Shown here: positions 7,192 through 13,600 of the stretch, one piece after another
Layout: the number at the start of each line of letters is the position of its first letter
How positions within the stretch are numbered: position 1 is the stretch's first letter
Assembly (NCBI GenBank): GCA_964512675.1
Contig: CAZEJR010000029.1
Coordinates: forward strand, 1-20,318
Reading direction: 5' to 3'
DNA: 20,318 nucleotides
Origin: A07HB70 sp964512675
GTDB taxonomy: Archaea; Halobacteriota; Halobacteria; Halobacteriales; Haloferacaceae
Program-made: the position numbers and the translations under genes
Notes under the pieces: model-generated
Databases searched by the model: none
Told to the model about the DNA's origin: nothing
What the model saw: the letters and a program-made list of their open reading frames with translations, nothing else

Positions 7192-7938
7192 GTGCTCGAC
7201 CTGACCCCCGACCTCGACGGACGCACGGCGCTCGTCACCGGGTCGGCGACGCGCGTCGGCCGGGAGCTCCTCCTCCGCCTCGCCGACGCCGGCGCCGACG
7301 TCGCCGTCCACTACCGAACGAGCGAGACAGCGGCTCACGACACCGCGGCAGCGGCCCGTGACCGGGGCGTCGAGGCGACGGTCGTCCGCGGCGACGTCAC
7401 CGACGCAGCCGAGGTCGCGGCGCTGGTCGGGGAGACAGAGGCGGCGCTGAGCGGCGTCGACGTGCTCTGCAACGTGGTCGGCAACTTCCCGCGCGGGAAC
7501 TGGGACGACCTCGGGCCCGCCGCGTGGCGCGACGCCTACGAGTCGTGTCTGATGAGCACATACCTCTGCTCGCGCGAGACGGTTCCGGGGATGCGCGAGC
7601 GAGGGTGGGGCCGGGTGATCAACTTCGGCGTCGCCGACGCCGGCCACGACCACGCGACGCCGCTGAACTTCCCGTACTTCGCCGCGAAGAAGGGCGTCCT
7701 GATGTTCACCCGTGCACTCGCGTACGACACGCAGGACGACGGCATCACCGTCAACGCCGTCTCGCCGTTCCTCGTCGAGAACAGCGTCGTCGACGTCGAC
7801 GAGTCGAGCCTCCCCCGTGGACGCCCGGCGTCGTTCGACGACGTCGCCGCGCCCGTGCTCTTTTTTTGCTCCGACGCCGCGGCGTACGTCTCTGGACAGA
7901 ACGTCGCCGTCGACGGAGGCCGGCTCCACGAGGCCTGA
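7192..7938 (+). CDS. SDR oxidoreductase with pteridine reductase-like active site
   Basis: 248 residues from GTG 7192, preceded by GGAGG at 7175-7179. Classical Rossmann-fold short-chain dehydrogenase: the nucleotide motif is TGSATRVGRE (residues 16-25), followed by VAVHYR (37-42), an NADPH-type pattern. Both resemble PTR1/FolM pteridine reductases (TGxxxRxG and HYxxS). The catalytic YxxxK is Tyr162/Lys166. The usual active-site Ser is absent; Asp149 lies exactly 13 residues before Tyr162, matching the Asp-Tyr spacing in PTR1. CNVVGN stands where most SDRs have NNAG. It could reduce a pterin, folate or related substrate, but other SDRs have mixed motifs too. Proline dehydrogenase follows 12 nt downstream. 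Confidence 0.9.
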   Translation: MLDLTPDLDGRTALVTGSATRVGRELLLRLADAGADVAVHYRTSETAAHDTAAAARDRGVEATVVRGDVTDAAEVAALVGETEAALSGVDVLCNVVGNFPRGNWDDLGPAAWRDAYESCLMSTYLCSRETVPGMRERGWGRVINFGVADAGHDHATPLNFPYFAAKKGVLMFTRALAYDTQDDGITVNAVSPFLVENSVVDVDESSLPRGRPASFDDVAAPVLFFCSDAAAYVSGQNVAVDGGRLHEA

Positions 7939-7950
7939 CGCCGAGGAGTT

Positions 7951-8811
7951 ATGACGGCGGCGACCGGACCGCCGGAGGTGGTTCCACCCGTCGCAGCGCG
8001 GTTCGTGGCCGGCGAGACGTCCGCCGAGGCGATGGAACACGCCCGACACCGAAACGAGGCGGGTGTCGGCGCCGTCCTGAGTCTCCTCGGCGAGCGCCAC
8101 GACGACCGGCGCGACGCGGACACCGCGGCGTACGTCCGGCTGTGCAACGACCTCGCAGGCTCGGGGCTCCGGGCGCGCGTCGCTGTCACGCCGACACAGC
8201 TCGGTGTCGACGCCGCCGAGGCGGCGTTCCGCGAGAACTACCGTCGGGTCGCGGCGGCGGCGGTCGAGGCCGACACGTTCCTCTGGTGCGACACGGAGGA
8301 CGCGGCGACGGCGCCGACCGCGCTCTCGGCTGTCGTCGACCTCGCGTCCGAGTTCCCCGGTCGGCTCGGGGTCTGTCTCCGGGCGAACCTCCGGCGGACG
8401 CCCGGCGACGCAGCACGACTCGCCGACGTCCCGGTCGCGGCCCAGCTGGTCGAGGGCGGCCACGGCGAGTCCCACGCCGTTGCCCACCGGGACCGCGCGG
8501 CGGTCGACGCGGCATACCGCAGTCTGGTCGACCAGGTGGTCGAGCAGGGCACCCCGCTCGCGCTCGGAAGTCACGACCCTGCGGTGGTCGAGTACGGCCT
8601 CGACCGGGCCCGAACCGCCGGTGTCGACGTCGAGGTCCAGCTGCCGATGGGCGTCCGCGAGGACACACAGCACGACCTCGCCGCGTCCGGCACAGCGGTC
8701 TGGACCCGCGTGCCGTTCGGGCACGGATGGGCAACGTACGTCTATCGCCGGGTGTGCGAGCGGCAGCGGGGCCTCGCCGCGCGGGCGGTCGAGAGCTCGC
8801 CCGTCGGCTAG
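7951..8811 (+). CDS. Proline dehydrogenase family protein, active-site variant
   Basis: 286 residues from ATG 7951, with GAGGAG at 7943-7948 as a good ribosome binding site. The length fits monofunctional ProDH, the FAD-dependent TIM-barrel enzyme that oxidises proline to pyrroline-5-carboxylate. The barrel motifs are recognisable: RFVAGETSAEAMEHARHRNE, FLWCDTED, GVCLRANLRRTPGD, ALGSHDPAVVEYGL, EVQLPMGVRED and the C-terminal VPFGHGWATYVYRRVCER. However, the segment that is normally RLVKGAY reads QLVEGGH (Glu168 for Lys, His171 for Tyr). That Lys is nearly invariant in ProDH, so activity on proline is doubtful. It sits at the end of the MOSC-SDR-ProDH run and shares its stop with the convergent permease gene. 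Confidence 0.88.
   Translation: MTAATGPPEVVPPVAARFVAGETSAEAMEHARHRNEAGVGAVLSLLGERHDDRRDADTAAYVRLCNDLAGSGLRARVAVTPTQLGVDAAEAAFRENYRRVAAAAVEADTFLWCDTEDAATAPTALSAVVDLASEFPGRLGVCLRANLRRTPGDAARLADVPVAAQLVEGGHGESHAVAHRDRAAVDAAYRSLVDQVVEQGTPLALGSHDPAVVEYGLDRARTAGVDVEVQLPMGVREDTQHDLAASGTAVWTRVPFGHGWATYVYRRVCERQRGLAARAVESSPVG
8808..8811. other. Shared CTAG: overlapping stop codons of convergent genes
   Basis: CTAG supplies TAG (8809-8811) to the plus-strand ProDH gene and, read on the other strand, TAG (8810-8808) to the permease gene. There is no room for a terminator between them. Confidence 0.95.
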
Positions 8812-10367
8812 TCGGCCCGCGTCTCGTCGCCGCGGACGAACCGGTCGTACGCGGACAGAAAGTCCTCGTCGGCCTCGGCGGTCCGCGCCCACCCGGACAG
8901 TCCGCGCTCCTCGTCGGTGCCCGGGATCGCGTTGTCGAGGGCGAAGGCGACCACCCCGCCGACGCTGATTCCGGTCGAACCGACGACGAACACCGTGTTC
9001 GCGACGACGTCGGCGCCGAGGACCGGGCCGAGGACAGGGACGGCAGCCGTGCTCTGCGCGAAGAACGCCGCGCCGCCGACGCCGTCCGGTGCCGCCGCGG
9101 CGACGTTCGAGAAGTACTCCGGCACCGCGAGGCCGGCGAACAGCGAGACGCCGAGGACGAACAGGTTGCGCTGGGAGTCGAGGTCGACGTACTCCAGGTT
9201 CGACAGCCCGACACCGACGATCTGGCCGAACATGGCGACGTACAGGCCGCCGACCACCGGGTCGGGGATGCTCGCGACCAGCGCGCCGAACGGGCCGAAG
9301 AAGCCGACGACGAGCATCGCCGCCGCACCCACCTGGACGACGTAGCGTGATGCGACCCCCGTCAGCCCGATCGCGCCGATGTTCTCGGAGTACGAGGTGG
9401 AGCCGCCGGCGCCCATCAGTCCGGCGAAGACGTTCGCGACACCCTCCATCCCGATGCCGTGGGTGATACGCTTGCCGGAGGGCGCGCCCGTGCCCGAGAG
9501 CCGCGCGACCGCGTGGTAGTCGCCGAGCGACTCGACGACGGAGGCGATGACGCCGGCGAGCATCCCGACGGCGAAGCTCGTCGTCACCTGCGGGACACCC
9601 CACTGGAGCGGGTAGATGGCGACCGCCAGCGACGCGTCGGCGACGGGCGTCAGGTCGACGTAGCCGGGCGTGGTCGGCGCGTAGACGCCCGCGACGGAGA
9701 GGCCGAGCGCGACGAGGTACGCGGCGACGATACCGAGCAGCACCGGGAACAGCTGGAACGCCCGCGAGCGGTCGCCGAGGAGCTGCGAGAAGACGGCGAT
9801 GAGACCGAACGTGAACAGGAGGAGCGGCCAGTTCTGCGTCGCGCCCGCCACCTGCGGCGCGGTGAACAGCGTGAGACCGATGAGGATGATGACCGGGGCG
9901 ATGACGACGGGCGAGAAGTACCGCCGCAGACGCCCGACCAGACCGAGGTATCCGACCGCCACCTCGAACAGCGCGGCGACGACGATAGCGCCCTGCAGCT
10001 GGAGGAGCGCGGCCCGCCACGCCGCGACGCCACCGCTCGGCGGGTTCGCGGCGACGACGCCGACGATGGCGAGCGCGGGCGCGAGCATCGAGAACGGTGC
10101 CCCCTGGACGATCGGGTAGCGGTTGCCAAACGTCGTCTGTGCGAGCGTCGCGACCCCCGAGACGACGAAGAAGGTGCCGACGAACCGCGGGACGAACTGC
10201 TCTGGCATCCCCATCGCGCCCGCGAGAACCAGCGGGACGGCGATGTTCGCCCCGACCATCGTGAGGTAGTGCTGGACCCCCAGTCCGAGCGACCTGAGCA
10301 GCGGTGGTCGGTCCTCGATACCGTACTCGACGAGTGATCCGGCGCGTCCGTCGCCCCCGTCAGACAT
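8808..10367 (-). CDS. NCS2-family nucleobase (uracil/xanthine) permease
   Basis: 519 residues from ATG 10367, with about 14 membrane segments in the UraA/NCS2 fold. It would import uracil or a purine base by cation symport. Diagnostic parts are GVQHYLTMVGANIAVPLVLA near the N-terminus and GNRYPIVQGAPFSMLAPALA. The TM8 motif VESLGDYHAVARL and the TM10 motif SYSENIGAIGLTGVASRYV follow, with the conserved glutamates that contact the base in UraA. The loop AANPPSGGVAAWRAALLQLQ is extended relative to UraA. The chosen start removes a poor 39-residue upstream extension and leaves a modest AT box (10393-10400) 27-30 nt upstream. The specific base transported cannot be decided. Its stop overlaps the ProDH stop by 4 nt. 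Confidence 0.92.
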   Translation of the reverse strand: MSDGGDGRAGSLVEYGIEDRPPLLRSLGLGVQHYLTMVGANIAVPLVLAGAMGMPEQFVPRFVGTFFVVSGVATLAQTTFGNRYPIVQGAPFSMLAPALAIVGVVAANPPSGGVAAWRAALLQLQGAIVVAALFEVAVGYLGLVGRLRRYFSPVVIAPVIILIGLTLFTAPQVAGATQNWPLLLFTFGLIAVFSQLLGDRSRAFQLFPVLLGIVAAYLVALGLSVAGVYAPTTPGYVDLTPVADASLAVAIYPLQWGVPQVTTSFAVGMLAGVIASVVESLGDYHAVARLSGTGAPSGKRITHGIGMEGVANVFAGLMGAGGSTSYSENIGAIGLTGVASRYVVQVGAAAMLVVGFFGPFGALVASIPDPVVGGLYVAMFGQIVGVGLSNLEYVDLDSQRNLFVLGVSLFAGLAVPEYFSNVAAAAPDGVGGAAFFAQSTAAVPVLGPVLGADVVANTVFVVGSTGISVGGVVAFALDNAIPGTDEERGLSGWARTAEADEDFLSAYDRFVRGDETRAD

Positions 10368-10442
10368 GTCCGCTCGTGTCCTGCGTCCACCGGTAGTTGA
10401 GCGTACCGCTCTCCGTCGCCGCGCGCCGGGGCGCCGGGAGCA

Positions 10443-10450
10443 TTTCATTA
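10443..10450 (+). promoter_or_regulatory. TATA-like box for the DUF502 gene
   Basis: TTTCATTA is centred 28 nt before ATG 10475, consistent with a leaderless transcript. It argues against the longer reading from GTG 10397. Confidence 0.6.
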
Positions 10451-10474
10451 CCCCGGCGCCCCCAGAACAGACGG

Positions 10475-11095
10475 ATGCCGACATGGAAACGGGACGCGGC
10501 GAGTGGCCTCGTCGTGCTCGCTCCGCTCATGGTCATTCTGCTGGTGGCCAACTGGCTCTTCGATCAGATCGCCGACCTGCCGTTCATCGGGCAGATCCAG
10601 CCCGTCCCGCTCCGGGTGGCCCTCGCCGTCGTCGTCCTCGTCGCGATGACGTTTGCGGTTGGCTACCTGATGCGGACCACCGCGGGTCGGCTCGTCGAGT
10701 CGTACATCGACGCGTCGATGAACCGCGTCCCGCTCGTTCGAGTGGTGTACAACGCCTCGAAGCTCGCGGTGGAGACGGCGCTGACCGGCACCGACGACCT
10801 CCAGGCGCCGGTCCGGGTCGAGCCGTGGCCGGGGATGCGGATGACGGCGTTCAAGACCGGCAAGCGGACCGCCGACGGTCGGGAGGTGGTCTTCATGCCG
10901 ACCGCGCCGAACATCACCACGGGGTTCGTCATGGAGGTCGAGCCAGAGCGGATCGAGCCGACGAACGAGCGGGTTGAGGAGGCCCTGACCCGCGTGCTGT
11001 CGGCCGGGTTCGCCGAGCAGGCGGGCGCCGAGATCCCCGTACAGGACGCGATCGAGGAGAGCCCGGACGACGAGGAGCCGTCGCCTCAGACGTAG
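10475..11095 (+). CDS. DUF502 family membrane protein
   Basis: 206 residues from ATG 10475. Two N-terminal transmembrane helices (SGLVVLAPLMVILLVANWLF and VPLRVALAVVVLVAMTFAVG) are separated by a short loop with the family pattern IADLPFIGQIQP. A soluble domain follows with MNRVPLVRVVYNASKLAVET, the DUF502 'riPlv..iY...k' signature, then VRVEPWPGMRMTAFKTGKRT, VVFMPTAPNITTGFVMEVEP and an acidic tail. DUF502 proteins occur in bacteria, archaea and plants (COV-like in plants) and have no settled biochemical role in prokaryotes. The gene is convergent with ilvE and overlaps it by 10 nt. The N-terminus is positively charged (MPTWKRD), fitting a cytoplasmic N-end. Confidence 0.88.
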   Translation: MPTWKRDAASGLVVLAPLMVILLVANWLFDQIADLPFIGQIQPVPLRVALAVVVLVAMTFAVGYLMRTTAGRLVESYIDASMNRVPLVRVVYNASKLAVETALTGTDDLQAPVRVEPWPGMRMTAFKTGKRTADGREVVFMPTAPNITTGFVMEVEPERIEPTNERVEEALTRVLSAGFAEQAGAEIPVQDAIEESPDDEEPSPQT

Positions 11096-12009
11096 GTGAA
11101 CCAGTCGTCGTGGTCGTCGGTGCGACGCTCGACGAGGTCGAAGAAGGCGCTCTGGAGCTCCTCCGTGACGGGACCGCGGTCGCCGATCTCGACGTTGCCG
11201 ACCTGCCTGATCGGCGTCACCTCCGCCGCCGTGCCGCTGAAGAACAGTTCGTCGGCGGTGTGGAGTTCGCCGCGCGAGATCGTCGCCTGGTCGTGGACGG
11301 TGTAGCCACGCTCCTCGGCGAGCGTGACGACCGTCTGTCGGGTGATCCCGTCGAGGATGCTCTGTGAGAGCCCGGGCGTGTAGAGCTCGCCGTCGCGGAC
11401 GAGAAAGATGTTCTCCCCCGGCCCCTCGGCCACCTGTCCCTCCTTGTTGAGGACAATCGCCTCCGTGAACCCGTTTCGACGCGCCTCCTCGCCCGCGAGG
11501 AGGCTGTTGACGTACAGCCCGGTCGTCTTGGCGTTCGTCGGGATCTGACTGGAGGCGTGCTTGCGCCACGAGGAGACCATCACCTCGACGCCACGCTCGA
11601 GGGCCTCCTCGCCGAGGTATGCGCCCCACGGCCACGCCGCGATCGCGGTCTGGACGTCACAGTCCTCCGGGCTGACGCCGAGGCTCCCGTAGCCGAAGAA
11701 GGCGATCGGCCGGACGTAACACGACGCCAGGTCCTCGCGGCGGATCAACTCGAGCGTCGCGTCGGTCAGCTCCGTTCGGGAGAACGGGATCTCGAGGTCG
11801 TACGGCTGGCCGGAGGAGTAGAACCGGTCGAGGTGTCCCGGCCACCGGAACAGCGCCGGGCCGCGTTCGGTGTCGTAACACCGGACGCCCTCGAAGACGC
11901 CCGTCCCGTAGTGCAGGCCGTGAGTCAGAACGTGCACCTGCGCGTCGTCCCAGTCGACGAACTCGCCGTCCATCCAGATCGTCCCGACGTCCATCTCGTC
12001 GAAGCCCAT
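11086..12009 (-). CDS. ilvE: Branched-chain amino acid aminotransferase
   Basis: 307 residues. Fold-type IV PLP enzyme that transfers the amino group between glutamate and the 2-oxo acids of valine, leucine and isoleucine, the last step of their synthesis. Visible signatures are VHVLTHGLHYGTGVFEGVR near the N-terminus, SYVRP-like CYVRPIAFFGYGSLGV, and PLP lysine Lys161 in TNAKTTGLYVNSLLA. EGPGENIF (Glu195 region), SILDGITRQTVVTLA and ELFFSGTAAEVTPI follow. Length is as expected for IlvE. ATG 12009 is 27 nt from a clear TATA box, supporting this start over Met6. It lies downstream of ribB on the same strand but has its own promoter, so it is probably transcribed separately. Confidence 0.95.
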   Translation of the reverse strand: MGFDEMDVGTIWMDGEFVDWDDAQVHVLTHGLHYGTGVFEGVRCYDTERGPALFRWPGHLDRFYSSGQPYDLEIPFSRTELTDATLELIRREDLASCYVRPIAFFGYGSLGVSPEDCDVQTAIAAWPWGAYLGEEALERGVEVMVSSWRKHASSQIPTNAKTTGLYVNSLLAGEEARRNGFTEAIVLNKEGQVAEGPGENIFLVRDGELYTPGLSQSILDGITRQTVVTLAEERGYTVHDQATISRGELHTADELFFSGTAAEVTPIRQVGNVEIGDRGPVTEELQSAFFDLVERRTDDHDDWFTYV

Positions 12010-12032
12010 GTGTCGAAGAGGGCCTGACCGGC

Positions 12033-12039
12033 TATAAAA
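12033..12039 (-). promoter_or_regulatory. TATA box for ilvE
   Basis: TATAAAA on the plus strand (TTTTATA on the minus strand) is centred 27 nt upstream of the ilvE ATG at 12009. It is one of the best TATA boxes in the window and lies in the 57-nt gap between ribB and ilvE. Confidence 0.8.
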
Positions 12040-12066
12040 CGCTACGCTCGCCGTCCCGCGGAGCCG

Positions 12067-12771
12067 TCAGTCCCGGAACGCGGCGATCAGGTCTCGCCCC
12101 TCCGCGTAGACCAGCCCCTCGCGCTCGGCGTACGCGCGGGCGTCGGCGGGAGGGAGCGCGCCGCCCGTCTCCGCGTCCAGCATCTCGCAGACGACCGCGG
12201 CGGGCGAGAGGCCGGCGGCGTCTGCGAGCGCCAGCGCCAGTTCGGTGTGTCCGTTCCGGTCCGCGAGCCCGGCTGGTGCCGCGCGGAGCAGGTGGACGTG
12301 GCCAGGCGCACGGAACCGCGCTCCGAACGCCTCGGGACCGGACGCGCCCGCGGCAGCGTCGGCGGCGGCGCGACCGAGCGCGGCGACGGTGAGCGCGCGG
12401 TCCCGGTCGGTGATACCCGTGTGTGTCTCGCGGTGGTTGACGGTGAGCGAGAACGACGAGCGGGCGTCGTAGTCGGGGCGACCGCTCGCGGCAGGGTGGT
12501 CGAGGCGGTCACGGAGAAACGGGAGGTCGAAGACCTCACAGACGGCGTGCGAGAGCGCGACACAGACCAGGCCGCCGGCGTCGGTCCGGAGCCGCGCGAC
12601 CGCGTGACGGTCGACGGCGCCGGCGGGGTAGACGAGGTCGGTCTCGCCCTCCCGGTCGGCGGCGTCGTGGAGGAGTACGGGCTCGCCGGCGGCGAACGCG
12701 GCGACCGCACGCTCGACGGGACCGCGCGACTCGTCCGCGCCGCCGGGGGCCTCTGCGTCGGACCGACTCAC
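12067..12771 (-). CDS. ribB: 3,4-dihydroxy-2-butanone 4-phosphate synthase
   Basis: 234 residues from GTG 12771. Converts ribulose 5-phosphate into the four-carbon precursor of riboflavin plus formate, with Mg2+. The metal/substrate loop is DREGETDLVYPA (residues 39-50; Glu41, Glu43, Asp45), the archaeal form of this motif. Other signatures are THTGITDRDRALT, the GHVHLLRA strand (usually GHVFPLRA), RNGHTELALALADAAG and VVCEML. It is single-domain: no GTP cyclohydrolase II is fused, as usual in archaea. Its GTG start overlaps the ribK stop as GTGA (12771-12768), so translation is very likely coupled to ribK. The first 18 residues are low-complexity and not part of the fold. Confidence 0.95.
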   Translation of the reverse strand: MSRSDAEAPGGADESRGPVERAVAAFAAGEPVLLHDAADREGETDLVYPAGAVDRHAVARLRTDAGGLVCVALSHAVCEVFDLPFLRDRLDHPAASGRPDYDARSSFSLTVNHRETHTGITDRDRALTVAALGRAAADAAAGASGPEAFGARFRAPGHVHLLRAAPAGLADRNGHTELALALADAAGLSPAAVVCEMLDAETGGALPPADARAYAEREGLVYAEGRDLIAAFRD

Positions 12772-13490
12772 CGGCTGGCCTCCGGCGACCCGGCGTCGGT
12801 GACACGGAGGACGATCCGTGTCCCGTCCCCGAGGTCGAGTTCGTCGCGCAGGCGGTCGGGGGCGATCACCTCGACCTGGTCGTCGTCGTGGTGGGTGCGC
12901 TCGGGGACGATTGCGTGTGCGCCCTCGTACCGCCGACCGTCGTCCGCGCGGGCCACGGTCGCGGCGTAACAGGTCGCCGGCCCGAACGTCCGGTCGTCGT
13001 CCGCCCAGCCGTCGATCGGGACCGCCTCGAACGCCTCGATTCCCGCGCGTGCGCGGACGCTCCGCTCGTCCAGGTCGACGTTCAGCGTCCCGGGGTACGG
13101 CTCGTAGCCGAGCCGCTCGCGGAACTGTCGCATGTAGCCGTCGAGCGAGATGTAGTGACGGCCCTCGCCCATCCCGCTCGTGACGGCGCCGGCCAGCGAG
13201 AGCGCGTCGTCGTCGAACAGCCGGCGATAGTCGGCGTACTCGCGGCGCAGACGGGCGGCGCCCGCGCCGGTGAGCGACACGCGCTGGCCGTCGCCGGCCA
13301 CCTCGCGGTCGAGCAGGTCTGCCTCCGCGAGGCGGCGGAGCCGGCGCGAGGCGGTCTGGTCCGAGACGTCGAGTGCCTCGCCGAGCCCCGCACACGAGAG
13401 CGCCGCGACGCCCGTCAGACCGCCCGACAGCGCCACCTGTTTCAGTGCGACGAGCTCGTCCGGGCCGACGGCGACGGTCGTCTCTGCCAT
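12768..13490 (-). CDS. ribK: CTP-dependent riboflavin kinase with N-terminal winged HTH (RbkR type)
   Basis: 240 residues from ATG 13490. The N-terminal third is a winged helix-turn-helix (GLGEALDVSDQTASRRLRRL, residues 35-54). The C-terminal domain (from about 99) is the archaeal DUF120 riboflavin kinase, which makes FMN using CTP. Its signatures are VTSGMGEGRHYISLDGY (103-119) and GYEPYPGTLNVDL (128-140). Archaeal proteins with this architecture include RbkR, a bifunctional regulator and kinase that represses riboflavin genes in response to FMN. The overlap with ribB and the intact HTH fit autoregulation of this operon, but binding is inferred. A longer 266-codon reading from 13568 is unlikely because the TATA box for ATG 13490 lies inside it. 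Confidence 0.93.
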   Translation of the reverse strand: MAETTVAVGPDELVALKQVALSGGLTGVAALSCAGLGEALDVSDQTASRRLRRLAEADLLDREVAGDGQRVSLTGAGAARLRREYADYRRLFDDDALSLAGAVTSGMGEGRHYISLDGYMRQFRERLGYEPYPGTLNVDLDERSVRARAGIEAFEAVPIDGWADDDRTFGPATCYAATVARADDGRRYEGAHAIVPERTHHDDDQVEVIAPDRLRDELDLGDGTRIVLRVTDAGSPEASR

Positions 13491-13514
13491 GACCGAACGG
13501 AGGGGAGCCGCGCG

Positions 13515-13520
13515 GTTAAG
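13515..13520 (-). promoter_or_regulatory. TATA-like box for the ribK-ribB operon
   Basis: GTTAAG on the plus strand (CTTAAC on the minus strand) is centred 28 nt upstream of ATG 13490. The 110-bp divergent region to argS also contains a short inverted repeat, ATCG-aga-CGAT, near 13548-13558. It could be part of an operator but is too short to claim. Confidence 0.55.
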
Positions 13521-13568
13521 CGTACCGAAGGTGAGACGGATAACACAATCGAGACGATCGTTCCGCAA

Positions 13569-13577
13569 CTTGCTTAC
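13569..13577 (+). promoter_or_regulatory. TATA-like box for argS
   Basis: CTTGCTTAC is centred about 27 nt before GTG 13601. It is a weak match but correctly placed for a leaderless argS transcript. Confidence 0.45.
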
Positions 13578-13600
13578 CCGGGCCGTGGGTACGCGAGGGC

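Noticed and set aside
7087..10020. Minus-strand open frame of 977 codons
   Set aside because: Arginine-rich, and it crosses the SDR, ProDH and permease genes, all of which have clear family motifs in other frames. It is a GC-driven shadow.
10397..10474. Longer N-terminus for the DUF502 protein from GTG 10397
   Set aside because: The TATA-like box at 10443-10450 falls inside the extension, and the extra residues are basic and unlike the family.
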